Shown here: in pieces, positions 32,945 to 42,986 of the stretch
Numbering within the stretch: the first letter of the stretch is position 1
Layout: every line of letters begins with the position of its first letter
Source: JBFMFR01 sp040752025
GTDB lineage: Bacteria; Chloroflexota; Anaerolineae; Anaerolineales; UBA4823
Assembly: GCA_040752025.1 (NCBI GenBank)
Contig: JBFMFR010000001.1
Location: forward strand, 222,706 to 286,705
Length of the DNA stretch: 64,000 bases
Reading direction: 5' to 3'
Program-made: the position numbers and the translations under genes
The notes under the pieces: generated by a model
What the model was told of the DNA's origin: nothing
What the model saw: the letters and a program-made list of their open reading frames with translations, nothing else
The model's database searches: none

Positions 32945-35242
32945 ATGAATGCATTTTCACAGGCAGACAGCCTACAAGCCGCCCAACCCGGTACAGACGC
33001 CAGCAGCTCCCTGACGCCCTTTTTTAAACCGCGCGGGGTGGCGATCATCGGCGCATCTTCTGATCCCACCAAACTGGGCTACGGCCTGGCGCGCAACCTG
33101 GTGCAAAGCAACTACCAGGGTGTGGTGCACTTCGTCAACCCGCATCGAGGCAGCCTGCTGGGCCGCCCGATGTACGCCAACATGCAGGAAGTGCCAGACC
33201 CGGTGGACCTGGCAATCGCTCTCATCCCGGCCAAGTTCATTCCTCAGGCCCTGCACGATTGCGGGCAGCGAGGCTTGCGAGCCGTCATCATCGGTTCGGG
33301 CGGTTTCCGTGAGACAGGCCCCCAAGGCGCAGCTCTGGAGATCGATTGCCTGGAGATTGCTCGCTCTTACAACATGCGCCTGATCGGGCCGAACTGCATC
33401 GGCCTGCTGGATACACACCTGCCAATGGATGCGACTTTCTTGCCTCCGCCTGGGCCTTTGCCTGGAGACGTGGCCTTCGTTTCCCACTCGGGCGCCATCT
33501 GCGCGGCGGTCATCGATTGGGCGCGCGGCCAAAGCTTTGGCCTCTCCCGCCTGGTTAGCCTGGGCAACCAGGCTGACGTCAACGAAACCGATGTCCTCGC
33601 TCCTGTAGCGGCCGATCCCTTTACACGGGTGCTCACGCTCTATCTGGAAGGCGTGCGCGATGGACGGCGCTTCGTCGCCGAAGCCAGCCGCCTGACCCGG
33701 CAAAAACCGATCATCGCCTTGAAAGTTGGCCGGTTTGCCAGCGGGCAGAGGGCAGTAGCCTCCCACACCGGCGCGCTTGCCGGGCAAGAGAGCGCCTTCA
33801 ACGCTGCCTTTCGCCGCGCCGGCGTAATTCGCGCCGAAACCAGCGAAGAAATGTTCGACTGGGCGCGCGCCCTGGCCTGGTGTCCACCACCTGCGGGGCG
33901 AGGGGTAGCTATCCTCACCAATGCCGGTGGGCCTGGCGTGACCGCCGCCGATGCCCTGGAATCGAATGGGATGTACCTGACAAAGCTGGAGCCGGCTACC
34001 CAGGCTGCGCTGGCCGAACTACTGCCTTCGGCCGCCAGTCTCAATAACCCTATCGATATGCTGGCATCCGCCTCGCCAGAGCAATATGCCCGCTCCCTGA
34101 AAATCCTGCTCGCCGATCCGGGTGTGCATAGTGTTTTAGTGATCCTACCGCCGCCGCCAATGTATACGGCAGGAGCAGTTGCCAAAGCGCTGATTCCGGT
34201 CATCCACAGCGCCAATTATGAAGCGGTTGAACTCAACCGCAAACCCGTGGTGATCGCCCTGATGGGCGAGCGCCTGATCCAGGAGGCTGTCGAGCACCTA
34301 CGAGCAGCCCACGTACCCGAATACCGCTTCCCAGAACGCGCTGCTTCCGCGCTGGCAGTGCTGGCACAGCGCGCCGAACACCTGGGGCGCGCCCAACAAC
34401 CTATCGTGGCCTGTGAAAAAGCTGATGATACAGCTTGCGAAGGCATCGATCCAGAACGAGCGAAGATGATCTTGCACGCTTATCTCCAGAAAAATAAAGT
34501 TGTCCAAACAAGTTCTGGCAAGATAGCTCCTACACAGCCCTCCCGGGTTCCACCTTCTGCAGGCGACATCCTACCCCAGGATATCGCCCTGGATTTATTA
34601 CAGGCCTATGGTATCTCTGCCCCGCCCGCAACCCTGGCTCATTCGGCACAGGAAGCTGCCCAACTGGGTCGGCAGTTGGGCTTGCCGGTAGCACTCAAAA
34701 TCGCCTCTCAAGATATCTCTCACAAAAGCGATGTCAAAGGTGTGCTGCTCAACCTGCACAGCGAGCAAGAAATCATCCAGGGTTTTGAGCAGATCATCGC
34801 AAATGCCCGGCAGGCGCTACCCCAGGCTGAAATCCTGGGCGTACAGGTGCAACGCATGATCACTGGAGGACAAGAGGTCATCGTTGGATCTGTCCAGGAT
34901 GCACAGTTTGGACCTCTGGTAATGTTCGGCTCTGGAGGCATCGAAGTCGAAGGCTTGAAAGATGTGGCCTTCGCCCTGGCGCCAATGACGGAAGAGGAAG
35001 GCGAGCACCTGCTGGCCAGCACCTGGGCCGGGCGCAAACTGAGCGGTTTCCGCAGCCTGCAACCCGCCGACCGCCAGGCTGTACTGGATACACTGCACCA
35101 CCTGGCGCAGTTGGCAAACGATTTCCCACAACTGGCAGAGATCGAAATCAACCCACTGCAAGTGCTACCTGCCGGTCAGGGCGCTTTTGCCCTGGATGTG
35201 CGCATCCGACTTGCCACCTCGGACGAAACCCCACGCAAATAA
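32945..35242 (+). CDS. ADP-forming acetyl/acyl-CoA ligase, fused alpha-beta
   Basis: A 765-residue NDP-forming CoA ligase. The N-terminal CoA-binding Rossmann domain (GVAIIGASSDPTKLGYGLA) is followed by the ligase-CoA domain with the active-site histidine region (FVSHSGAICAA), a linker near 480-530, and a C-terminal ATP-grasp domain (PVALKIASQDISHKSDVKG). It makes ATP from ADP, phosphate and an acyl-CoA, typical of fermentative energy conservation. The acyl specificity is not readable. A B3/B4 protein follows 19 bp later. Confidence 0.9.
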   Translation: MNAFSQADSLQAAQPGTDASSSLTPFFKPRGVAIIGASSDPTKLGYGLARNLVQSNYQGVVHFVNPHRGSLLGRPMYANMQEVPDPVDLAIALIPAKFIPQALHDCGQRGLRAVIIGSGGFRETGPQGAALEIDCLEIARSYNMRLIGPNCIGLLDTHLPMDATFLPPPGPLPGDVAFVSHSGAICAAVIDWARGQSFGLSRLVSLGNQADVNETDVLAPVAADPFTRVLTLYLEGVRDGRRFVAEASRLTRQKPIIALKVGRFASGQRAVASHTGALAGQESAFNAAFRRAGVIRAETSEEMFDWARALAWCPPPAGRGVAILTNAGGPGVTAADALESNGMYLTKLEPATQAALAELLPSAASLNNPIDMLASASPEQYARSLKILLADPGVHSVLVILPPPPMYTAGAVAKALIPVIHSANYEAVELNRKPVVIALMGERLIQEAVEHLRAAHVPEYRFPERAASALAVLAQRAEHLGRAQQPIVACEKADDTACEGIDPERAKMILHAYLQKNKVVQTSSGKIAPTQPSRVPPSAGDILPQDIALDLLQAYGISAPPATLAHSAQEAAQLGRQLGLPVALKIASQDISHKSDVKGVLLNLHSEQEIIQGFEQIIANARQALPQAEILGVQVQRMITGGQEVIVGSVQDAQFGPLVMFGSGGIEVEGLKDVAFALAPMTEEEGEHLLASTWAGRKLSGFRSLQPADRQAVLDTLHHLAQLANDFPQLAEIEINPLQVLPAGQGAFALDVRIRLATSDETPRK

Positions 35243-35261
35243 TCTCCTTGAGGTCTACTGT

Positions 35262-35969
35262 ATGTCTGAATTTCGTTACCATCCCGACATTATTTCCAAC
35301 TTTCCCAACCTGGCTGGTGGTGTGATCCTTGCGCAAGATATGCGAAACAGCCCTACATCCGAGGCGCTTCGCCAGGCCTTTATAGAAGAACAGCGCGCCA
35401 TTTTGACCCGGATTGGCCAGATGCCATTGAGTGAGATCGCTTCCCTCGCCGCCTGGCGCGGCGCATTTCGCACCTTCGGCGTTGATCCCACCAAATATCG
35501 CAGTGCAGCCGAAGCGCTTTTACGACGCCTGACTAAGAAAGGCGATATTCCTAATATCAGCACGATTGTGGACATTTGTAACCTGGTCAGCATCCGCTAT
35601 GCTTTGCCCCTGGCAGCATTTGACGCCCAGGCAGTAAGCGGCGCCATCACCGTACGCTATGCCGATGGTACCGAAAGCTTTATTCCTCACGACCAGGCCG
35701 AACGCGAATGCCCTGATCCTGGCGAGGTTATTTTCTCGGATGATAAAGATAACGTTGTTGCTCGCCGCTGGTGTTGGAAACAAAGCTTGAGCAGCGCCGT
35801 CAGCATCGATACAACTGAGGCGATTTTCACCATCGAAGCACAACACCCCAACGGGCGTGCGGATATCGAAGCTGCTCTCGATGATCTGCTGGGCATGCTA
35901 AAAACCTATGCGGGGGGCAACTTCAAAACCGGATTACTGCCAGGCGCACAAGCTTCTATCCGTTCTTGA
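35262..35969 (+). CDS. B3/B4 tRNA-editing-like domain protein
   Basis: A 235-residue protein consisting of one B3/B4 domain as found in the beta subunit of phenylalanyl-tRNA synthetase (AAWRGAFRTFGVDPTKYRS, IVDICNLVSIRYALPLAAFD). Stand-alone members may hydrolyse or edit mischarged aminoacyl-tRNA, but this is not established for this branch. ATG at 35262 follows TTGAGG. It is probably cotranscribed with the CoA ligase. Confidence 0.8.
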   Translation: MSEFRYHPDIISNFPNLAGGVILAQDMRNSPTSEALRQAFIEEQRAILTRIGQMPLSEIASLAAWRGAFRTFGVDPTKYRSAAEALLRRLTKKGDIPNISTIVDICNLVSIRYALPLAAFDAQAVSGAITVRYADGTESFIPHDQAERECPDPGEVIFSDDKDNVVARRWCWKQSLSSAVSIDTTEAIFTIEAQHPNGRADIEAALDDLLGMLKTYAGGNFKTGLLPGAQASIRS

Positions 35970-36031
35970 GCGATTGGATCGAACCGCACCAGTCTACGCA
36001 ATTGGCGCAATCACCATCCATCCAATTCGCC

Positions 36032-37156
36032 TTACAACTCCTGGAAAACACCGCGCACCAACGCCGCCAATTGAGCCAATCCTGACTGCACGGGCGCGGT
36101 GTAGATATACTCCTGCAACGTATGCGCTCCCGAGCCCTTGGACAGGCCCACACAAACTGCCGGCAGACCCAGGCTGAGCGGCACATTAGCATCCGTAGAA
36201 CCTATCGCCAGGTTGGGCGCGATCCCCTGCTCTATTAAGCAGCGCTGTGCAAGCTGGATGAGCGGGTGCGAAATGGGAATCTTTCCTGCCGGGCGGTTGC
36301 CAATCGATTCCATACGCACCTGTACGCCAGTGTGATTGAACTGCATCACCTGCCGTTCCACCGTCTGAACCAATTTCTGCAAAGCCCCGGCCCCTTCGGA
36401 GCGCAAATCCAACTCCAGATGCGCTTCGGCCGCAATGGTATTTACGCTGGTGCCGCCAGATACTACGCCCACATTCAGTGAAGTGCGCGGGCGGGGAGGC
36501 AACGCCAGATTGGACAGCCGGCTGATCAACGCTGCTATTTCGTGAATAGCTGAAGGCCGGCCATAATCCACCCAGGAATGGCCTCCCTGAGTGGTTACCT
36601 CGATCCGGTAGCGCCGGACACCTAAAGCCCGGTGATATACCTGTCCCAAGGCCAGGCCCTCCAGAATGATGTAAGCTTTCACCTGCGCCCCGAAATGCTC
36701 CACGATGGCGCGCATGCCAACCAAATCGCCCAGGCCTTCTTCACCGACATTCGCCACAAGCCACACATCCCCCGCCAATGGCAGGTCAAGGCCAGATCCC
36801 CAGCGCAAAGCCCGCACTAAACCAAACAAACCGGCAACTCCCAGCGAATTGTCCCCAATCCCAGGGCCGTAGACTTTATCTGCTTCCCGCTGTACATGTA
36901 AATCCGTGTTTGCCGGAAATACAGTATCCAAATGGGCCGAGAGGATCAATGGGGCCACCTCTGCCCGGCCCGGCAAACGCGCCAGTACATTCCCGCGCGC
37001 ATCTCTGTGCACATCCTCCAGATTCTCTGCTCGAAAGCGCGCCTCCACCCACGCGGCTCGCTGCCCCTCCTTGAAAGTCGGCGCGGGTATTTGCTGGATC
37101 GCCACGGCCAGGTCAATCACCTCAGCAGCCAGTTTATCCCATTTCACAGTCTCCAT
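36032..37156 (-). CDS. M20-family metallopeptidase
   Basis: A 374-residue M20 peptidase with the first metal site in LILSAHLDTVFP, the bridging Asp in GPGIGDNS, the Glu pair in VANVGEEGLGD, and a dimerisation domain (TTQGGHSWVDYGRPSAIHE). ATG at 37156 is supported by GGAGGGG. Such enzymes hydrolyse peptides, carbamoyl or acyl amino acids. It is the last gene of the minus-strand cluster that begins at the TetR gene. Confidence 0.88.
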   Translation of the reverse strand: METVKWDKLAAEVIDLAVAIQQIPAPTFKEGQRAAWVEARFRAENLEDVHRDARGNVLARLPGRAEVAPLILSAHLDTVFPANTDLHVQREADKVYGPGIGDNSLGVAGLFGLVRALRWGSGLDLPLAGDVWLVANVGEEGLGDLVGMRAIVEHFGAQVKAYIILEGLALGQVYHRALGVRRYRIEVTTQGGHSWVDYGRPSAIHEIAALISRLSNLALPPRPRTSLNVGVVSGGTSVNTIAAEAHLELDLRSEGAGALQKLVQTVERQVMQFNHTGVQVRMESIGNRPAGKIPISHPLIQLAQRCLIEQGIAPNLAIGSTDANVPLSLGLPAVCVGLSKGSGAHTLQEYIYTAPVQSGLAQLAALVRGVFQEL

Positions 37157-37199
37157 CCGGACAGCCCCTCCAGAGATCATACTTTGTCCCTGCATCTAT

Positions 37200-38219
37200 T
37201 TACAATTTGCGTACTGCCTGCTGCAATGCATCCAGGCGCGCCTGGGGCAAACCTGGCAAAACATCCAGGGCATATAGAGCAGGGTGGCCTTCAACCACTA
37301 ATGATGCAGAAATATTACCATAAAGCACTGCCTGTAATGGGTCATAAGTACGGCGATAGCCTGCCAAAAATCCACCGCAGAAGGCATCGCCTGCGCCCAG
37401 CGGGTTGGTCAGGCGAGCCGGATATGGCGGCACCTCCCAGCGTGAACGGCTGGCGGCATCGTAAAGCAACTGCCCGCTCTCGCCTCGCTTGATTACAATG
37501 ATCTCACATCCGTAAGCGGCCAGAGCTTCAACCATCTCCCACAGGTCATTGCTGCGCCCTCGGAATAACAAACGCAACTCATCTTCAGAAGGTAAGAAGG
37601 CTGTCAGGCCGGTTAGCAGGGCAGGCACATCGTCCCAAAATGTAGGATTCATGTAGCCTGGCGCCGGGTCGAGAGTCACCGTGGTAAAAGCAGCCTGGCG
37701 CAGCACTGCCGGCAACAGGCTGTGAGTCAGATAGTCCAGGGGGCAAAAATGAGCCACGCTGGCATCCAGAAATTCTGCCGGGATATCTCCCTGGCGCAGG
37801 GAAATCTGCGCCAGGCGAGTACGGCTGTCTACTACTCCCTGAGCGTTGCGATATCCCAGCAAGGATTTGGGGAATGGCAAGCCCAGGCGAGCGAAATGCG
37901 CTACCGGATCGTCATGCGAACGCGTAGTCCGATCTGTGAAAGCCGTAAATCTGCGCACATCAACCGCTTCCGGCAAGACACGCACCCCGCGTATTTCCAA
38001 ACCACGCCGTTCAAAGTCTGCCAACCAGCCTTGTGGATAATCCTCACCCACACGGGCGATCAACGCAGGTGGGGGATCTGGTTCCCACACTGCCAGGCCG
38101 GCAACTGCATACAAGGCATTGCCGCCGGGAACATCTAACAGCGCTTCCCCGGAGGGGAAAACCACATAATCCCGAGTAAGTTGACCCGCAATTAGAAATC
38201 GTGGTAAGGCACGTTCCAT
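37200..38219 (-). CDS. PfkB-family carbohydrate kinase
   Basis: A 339-residue ribokinase-fold enzyme. It has the N-terminal GGNALYAVAGLAV segment and the ATP-site catalytic motif NPLGAGDAFCGGFLAG. ATG at 38219 is preceded by GGGAG. It would phosphorylate a sugar or nucleoside, which cannot be identified. It lies 10 bp after an ABC ATPase gene, so cotranscription is likely although the role is not obviously linked. Confidence 0.85.
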   Translation of the reverse strand: MERALPRFLIAGQLTRDYVVFPSGEALLDVPGGNALYAVAGLAVWEPDPPPALIARVGEDYPQGWLADFERRGLEIRGVRVLPEAVDVRRFTAFTDRTTRSHDDPVAHFARLGLPFPKSLLGYRNAQGVVDSRTRLAQISLRQGDIPAEFLDASVAHFCPLDYLTHSLLPAVLRQAAFTTVTLDPAPGYMNPTFWDDVPALLTGLTAFLPSEDELRLLFRGRSNDLWEMVEALAAYGCEIIVIKRGESGQLLYDAASRSRWEVPPYPARLTNPLGAGDAFCGGFLAGYRRTYDPLQAVLYGNISASLVVEGHPALYALDVLPGLPQARLDALQQAVRKL

Positions 38220-38229
38220 TCCCATCTCC

Positions 38230-39273
38230 CTAATTACGAACAGCCAGGGCCAAGAAGATATCTTCCAACGTGGGTTCGACCTGCTCAAGCCGCGCTCCGG
38301 CAAAACCGTACTTTGCCAGGTGCGCTTTCAGTAATTCTTCAGTCTGCTGAGCACTTTGATCTGGCGGCGTGATCGCTCGCAGATGATCGCTCACCAACCC
38401 GGCGCGCAGCACACAATCGCATGATTGCAAAGCGTTCAAAACCTCTACCAGCGAAAGTGAAATTTCGCCATTTGCCTCTGGGAGCAAGACATCCCAGGCC
38501 AGGCCGGGCAAGGCGTTCGCTTTCAAAACTGAGGGCGCGTCCATCGCTAATAAACATCCATCACGCATAATGCCCACTCTACCACAATACTCCGCCTCAT
38601 CCATGTAATGGGTTGTGACCAGAGCTGTCACGCCTCCATCCACCAGGTAGTAAATTAGATCCCAAAAAGCACGCCGCGTCATCGGATCAACGCCACTGGT
38701 CGGTTCATCCAGAAAAAGCAGTTGCGGGCGATGCACGATCGCTGTCGCCAAAGCCAGCCGTTGCCGCCAGCCGGACGACAATTCGCCGACTCGCTGGTGC
38801 TCCCGGCCACGTAATTCTACCAGGTCTAAGACCTCAATCAGGCGAGATCGATCCACGATCCCATAAACACCCGCATAGAAAGCCAGATTTTCTCCAACAG
38901 TCAGTTCATGATACAGGGCAAATTTTTGCGACATGTAACCGACGCGCGCCCGCACCTGTTCCGATTGGCGCGCCACATCATAACCTAAAACCTGGGCTGT
39001 ACCTGTCGTGGGACGCAGCAGACCCAACAACATGCGAATGGTGGTTGTCTTGCCGGATCCATTGGGCCCCAGATAGCCAACAACTTCTCCTGACCGGATC
39101 GTAAAAGAAATATGATCCACAGCAACAAAACTTCCGAAACAACGCGTCAATTCCTGGGCTTCGATTACAACCGAGCCTTGTGCCGCCGCGGCTTTTCCCA
39201 CCGGCGTCAATCCGCCGGAGTTCGTTTCGCTCTCTGGGTGAGAATCCCGAATGGGTCGAGGTTCTGTTTGCAT
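38230..39273 (-). CDS. ABC transporter ATP-binding protein (YbhF half-like)
   Basis: A 347-residue ATPase with Walker A GPNGSGKTTTIRM, signature ELSSGWRQRLALA, Walker B LLFLDEPTSGVDP and the switch His in LVTTHYMDEAE. The last ~90 residues are an accessory domain. Together with the gene at 39276 it matches the two ABC halves that E. coli carries fused in YbhF. The next gene starts 2 bp away. Confidence 0.9.
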   Translation of the reverse strand: MQTEPRPIRDSHPESETNSGGLTPVGKAAAAQGSVVIEAQELTRCFGSFVAVDHISFTIRSGEVVGYLGPNGSGKTTTIRMLLGLLRPTTGTAQVLGYDVARQSEQVRARVGYMSQKFALYHELTVGENLAFYAGVYGIVDRSRLIEVLDLVELRGREHQRVGELSSGWRQRLALATAIVHRPQLLFLDEPTSGVDPMTRRAFWDLIYYLVDGGVTALVTTHYMDEAEYCGRVGIMRDGCLLAMDAPSVLKANALPGLAWDVLLPEANGEISLSLVEVLNALQSCDCVLRAGLVSDHLRAITPPDQSAQQTEELLKAHLAKYGFAGARLEQVEPTLEDIFLALAVRN

Positions 39274-39275
39274 GT

Positions 39276-40397
39276 CTATATCTCCTCACGGGGAGTATCG
39301 TGTACAACGGCACTATCCTGTCCGTTTTCCGGCTGCAACAGGTGCATAAAAACATCTTCGAGCTGTGGATGGATTGAGCGCAGGCTGGTGATATGACCAC
39401 CCTGGCCAGGGATATACTCCTGTAGCCAGGCCATTGTCGCTTGCGCCTGCCCGGGTTTGACACGCAGATGCAGACGATCACCAAACATCTGTACATCCTC
39501 GACATTAGCGCCCCTTGACTCTACATCCTCGCCAGGATCTGCAGCGGGCGAAGCCTGTGCGGCTGCCACCAGCCGCCGTAACAAGGGCAAAGGTTGGCCC
39601 CTCAACTCCAGAATGCGCTCTCCCAACTGGCTGCGCAGTTCGGCCGGCGAGCCTTCTAATACCAGTCGCCCGTGGCTCATGAAGCCCAACCGTGTGCAGC
39701 GGGCAGCCTCGTCCATGTAAGGAGTGCTGACTAAAACCGCCGTACCGGGTTCAACAGCGCCTTCATCCTGGCGCGTAAATCCTCCAGCGCCAGCCGCTTT
39801 GCTCCCGCCCCCACCGTGGTCCCCTGCTACCAGGCGGATAATCAACTGCCAGAAATCCTGTCGCGTCACCGGATCAACCCCGGTCGTGGGCTCATCCAAG
39901 AGCAATAAGCGCGGCCGGTGTACCAGGGCAGCCGCCAGGCCCAACTTCTGCTTCATCCCCCCAGAAAGATACCCCGCCGGGCGATTCAAAAAGCTGTCCA
40001 GACCCACAAAGGCCAGGATTTCCATGCAGCGCGGCCGCCATTCAGCTGACGGCAGGCCGCGCACCTCGGCAAAGAAACGGATGTTTTCGATGACAGTGAG
40101 ATCTTCGTAAAGAGAAAAGCGCTGTGGCAAGTAACCGATCTGGGCGCGAGCCCGCTCGGTCTGCTTGAGCACGTCAAATCCGACTACCCGAATCGAAGCT
40201 GCGGGCTGCTGAGGGCGTACAGTCGGCAGGTAAGCCCCACACAAGAGGCGCAGCGTGGTGGTCTTCCCAGCGCCATCCGGCCCAACCAGACCATAGATTT
40301 CGCCTGCGGACACGCGCAAACTGACATCATCCACCGCCACCACATCCCCAAAGGAGCGGCTCAAATGAGAAGCTTCAACTAAAGGCATCGATTCCAT
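39276..40397 (-). CDS. ABC transporter ATP-binding protein, second copy
   Basis: A 373-residue ATPase with Walker A GPDGAGKTTTLRL, signature YLSGGMKQKLGLA and Walker B LLLLDEPTTGVDP. A Gly/Ala-rich insertion lies after the Walker B region, before STPYMDEAA. Its C-terminal extension parallels its partner. It is part of the operon with the HlyD-family protein and the ABC-2 permease. Confidence 0.9.
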   Translation of the reverse strand: MESMPLVEASHLSRSFGDVVAVDDVSLRVSAGEIYGLVGPDGAGKTTTLRLLCGAYLPTVRPQQPAASIRVVGFDVLKQTERARAQIGYLPQRFSLYEDLTVIENIRFFAEVRGLPSAEWRPRCMEILAFVGLDSFLNRPAGYLSGGMKQKLGLAAALVHRPRLLLLDEPTTGVDPVTRQDFWQLIIRLVAGDHGGGGSKAAGAGGFTRQDEGAVEPGTAVLVSTPYMDEAARCTRLGFMSHGRLVLEGSPAELRSQLGERILELRGQPLPLLRRLVAAAQASPAADPGEDVESRGANVEDVQMFGDRLHLRVKPGQAQATMAWLQEYIPGQGGHITSLRSIHPQLEDVFMHLLQPENGQDSAVVHDTPREEI

Positions 40398-40436
40398 CGC
40401 CTGCTTTTCCTTTCGCTACTGAGTGGATCAGATGAG

Positions 40437-41798
40437 CTACTTCCCAAACTGCACATCGGCCGGCATACCCGGCTTGAGCGCCAGGCTGCCATCAGAGCCT
40501 CCACTGATCTGCAGTTCAACTGCAAACACGGTCGTCCGGCGGCCCTCAGCCGTCTGCACATTGCGAGGGGTGAACTCCGCCTGACCGGCGATGTACACCA
40601 CCGAAGCATCGAATACCTGCCCCGGGAACGAATCCACTCTCACCTGTGCACTTTCACCTAGCTCGATCTGACCGTAGCGATCCTCAGGTACATAAACTGT
40701 AATCGTCAATTGATCCAGCCGCCCAATCGTCATCACTGGCGCTCCCATTTGGATCACTTCGCCCACCTCAACGTTGCGACCGAGCACGACCCCCGCGGTC
40801 GAAGCGTAGACAACCAGCTTTTTCAGTTGAACATCGATAACATCCAGTTCTACTTGCGCCTGGTCCAAGCTTTTCACGGCCTGATCCAGCCTGACTTGAG
40901 ACTGCGTCAGACCCACTTTGGCCTGTTCCACAGCTGCCTGGGCCTGTTCGGGTGCTGCCTGGATAGCGCTCAAGCGCGCCTGCAAAACAGCCACAGCATC
41001 TGGGTCAGGACCATTTGCCAGTTTGGCCAAATCTTGCTGCGCTTTATCCAGCGCAGCCTGGGCCTGACTCACCTGGGTCTCGTATTCCAGGCGGCGTACA
41101 GCCGAATCGTAATCGCTCTGGGCCTCATCCAGGGCTTCCTTGAGGTCCTGCCGGGTAGGATCAGAACTGGAGTAATACTTATATGGCTCAAAAGCCGCCC
41201 GGGCCTGGTCCAGGCGCTCCTTCATCAACACCACGGCTTCCATGGCCGTCATGCTTTGTTGCTCGGTAGGCACGGTATAGTTGTCCAATAAGTACTGCGT
41301 TTCGCGAACTGCCCGGTTGGCCACCGCTACCTTGCCTTCAGCCTGAGCACGAGCCAGATCAGCCGCTTCATATAAGTCATCCAGGGCCTGCTGAACCGCC
41401 AAACGCTCAGCTTCAGCGTTGGCCTTCGCGACATCGAGGGCTGTCTCCGCGCCGTCCAGCGTGGCCTGGGCCATCTCGACGCCAACCTGGGCAGCCACCA
41501 AAGCCGTCTGAGCTGTCTCCTGGGCTGCTAAGGCGCGCTTCCGTTGAGATTGCAGCAGCTCATCATCCAGGCGCAACAAGGCATCGCCCGCCTCAACGTG
41601 ATCGCCTTTCGCTACCATCACCTCGGCCACACGTCCTGACAATTCAGGGGCAACCGAGATTTCCACTGCCTCTACTGTGCCCGAAGCTTGCAAAGCACCG
41701 TTGGCAGCCGCGCTGCCCTGCCTGGTTAAGAACCAGGTAACACTGATGCCTAACATGATGATCAATACGACCGGTATTATGCGCTTTGGATTGTGCAT
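40437..41798 (-). CDS. HlyD-family periplasmic adaptor (YbhG-like)
   Basis: A 453-residue membrane-fusion protein with an N-terminal membrane anchor (~8-25), a biotinyl-lipoyl-like half (VEAGDALLRLDDELL), and a long Ala/Gln-rich coiled coil at about 80-320. A second lipoyl half and beta-barrel domain follow. In E. coli the homologous YbhG works with an ABC exporter. ATG at 41798 has GGAGG upstream. Confidence 0.9.
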   Translation of the reverse strand: MHNPKRIIPVVLIIMLGISVTWFLTRQGSAAANGALQASGTVEAVEISVAPELSGRVAEVMVAKGDHVEAGDALLRLDDELLQSQRKRALAAQETAQTALVAAQVGVEMAQATLDGAETALDVAKANAEAERLAVQQALDDLYEAADLARAQAEGKVAVANRAVRETQYLLDNYTVPTEQQSMTAMEAVVLMKERLDQARAAFEPYKYYSSSDPTRQDLKEALDEAQSDYDSAVRRLEYETQVSQAQAALDKAQQDLAKLANGPDPDAVAVLQARLSAIQAAPEQAQAAVEQAKVGLTQSQVRLDQAVKSLDQAQVELDVIDVQLKKLVVYASTAGVVLGRNVEVGEVIQMGAPVMTIGRLDQLTITVYVPEDRYGQIELGESAQVRVDSFPGQVFDASVVYIAGQAEFTPRNVQTAEGRRTTVFAVELQISGGSDGSLALKPGMPADVQFGK

Positions 41799-41847
41799 TT
41801 TAGACCTCCACGTTTCGAGAAATGATCTGATGAGCGATTATGGCAAC

Positions 41848-42981
41848 CTAATCCAGGCGCTTGCGGAAACGCAAGGAAGCAAGCACAATAAGAGCTACCC
41901 CGAAAATCGCAAGCGCGATGATCTCTTTTTGCAGGGCTGCCGCCCCAACGTCTTTCAACAGCAATGAACGGATGATCACCAGATAATAACGCAGCGGCAT
42001 CAAATAAGATAACCAGCGCAATACAACTGGCATCGCCTCCAGCGGGAAGAAGAAGCCCGAAAGGAAAATGGCTGGGAGCAGCGTCATCCATACCGTCAGC
42101 ATGGCCTCCTGCTGCGTGTTAGCGAATGTAGATGCCAGCAAACCGATCCCCAGGCTGGTGAGCAAAAACAACCCGGAAAGCGCCATGATCAGGCCCAGGT
42201 CACCGCGGATGGGCACTTTAAACCACCAGTGCCCAACCACCAATACTTCCACCATGTTTAGAAATGCCAGGATTACGTAGGGCAAGAGCTTGCCCACAAC
42301 CAATTCCCAGGGCCGGATCGGCGTGACAATGAGTTGCTCGATGGTGCCGCGTTCGCGTTCGCGCACGATCGAGGTGGCAGTCAGGATGGAAGTCAGTGCA
42401 AACAGGATCATCCCAATCACACCAGGGATCATGAAATAAGCACTGACCAGATCCGGGTTGTACCACACTTGCGATCGCACTTCTACGGGCGGCTGCAGTT
42501 TGATCGGTAATCCGCGCTGCTCCAGCCGTTCTGACAGAATCTGGGTTGCGTGCTGCTGCCCGATCAACTGCGCTGCCGAGAGCGCCGTAGAGGCCACCGT
42601 TGGGTCGCTGCCATCCAGGATGAAAGCCACCTGCGCAATTCCGCCATGATCCACCTGGTCTGTGTAATCAGGAGGAATCACCAGACCCACTCGGACAACA
42701 CCGCGATCGATTAAATCGCGCAGCTCGTCTTCTGAATTCACCTCATAGGCCAGCTTGAAGTAATCGGCTGAACGGTAGGCGTCTAATAAGCGCCGCGCTC
42801 CGGCACCACGATCCTGATCGAAAACCGCCAGAGGCACATTGCGCACATCATTCGTGGCCGCATACCCCAGCAAAACCAACTGCATAATCGGGATTACCAG
42901 TACGAGCACCAGCGTGCGCGGGTCGCGCAAGATCTGGATAAATTCTTTGCGGATCAACGATATCAAGCGCGAATTGAACAT
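41848..42981 (-). CDS. ABC-2 type permease (YbhS/YbhR-like)
   Basis: A 377-residue exporter permease with one N-terminal helix, a ~150-residue external loop and about five C-terminal helices (MIPGVIGMILFALTSILTA, then LPAIFLSGFFFPLEAMP). The segment REREHGTIEQL-type is visible as REREGTIEQLIVTPIRP with a small variation. The E. coli system has two such permeases. Only one is encoded here, so it may function as a homodimer. GGAGG precedes its ATG. Confidence 0.9.
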   Translation of the reverse strand: MFNSRLISLIRKEFIQILRDPRTLVLVLVIPIMQLVLLGYAATNDVRNVPLAVFDQDRGAGARRLLDAYRSADYFKLAYEVNSEDELRDLIDRGVVRVGLVIPPDYTDQVDHGGIAQVAFILDGSDPTVASTALSAAQLIGQQHATQILSERLEQRGLPIKLQPPVEVRSQVWYNPDLVSAYFMIPGVIGMILFALTSILTATSIVRERERGTIEQLIVTPIRPWELVVGKLLPYVILAFLNMVEVLVVGHWWFKVPIRGDLGLIMALSGLFLLTSLGIGLLASTFANTQQEAMLTVWMTLLPAIFLSGFFFPLEAMPVVLRWLSYLMPLRYYLVIIRSLLLKDVGAAALQKEIIALAIFGVALIVLASLRFRKRLD

Positions 42982-42986
42982 AGCCC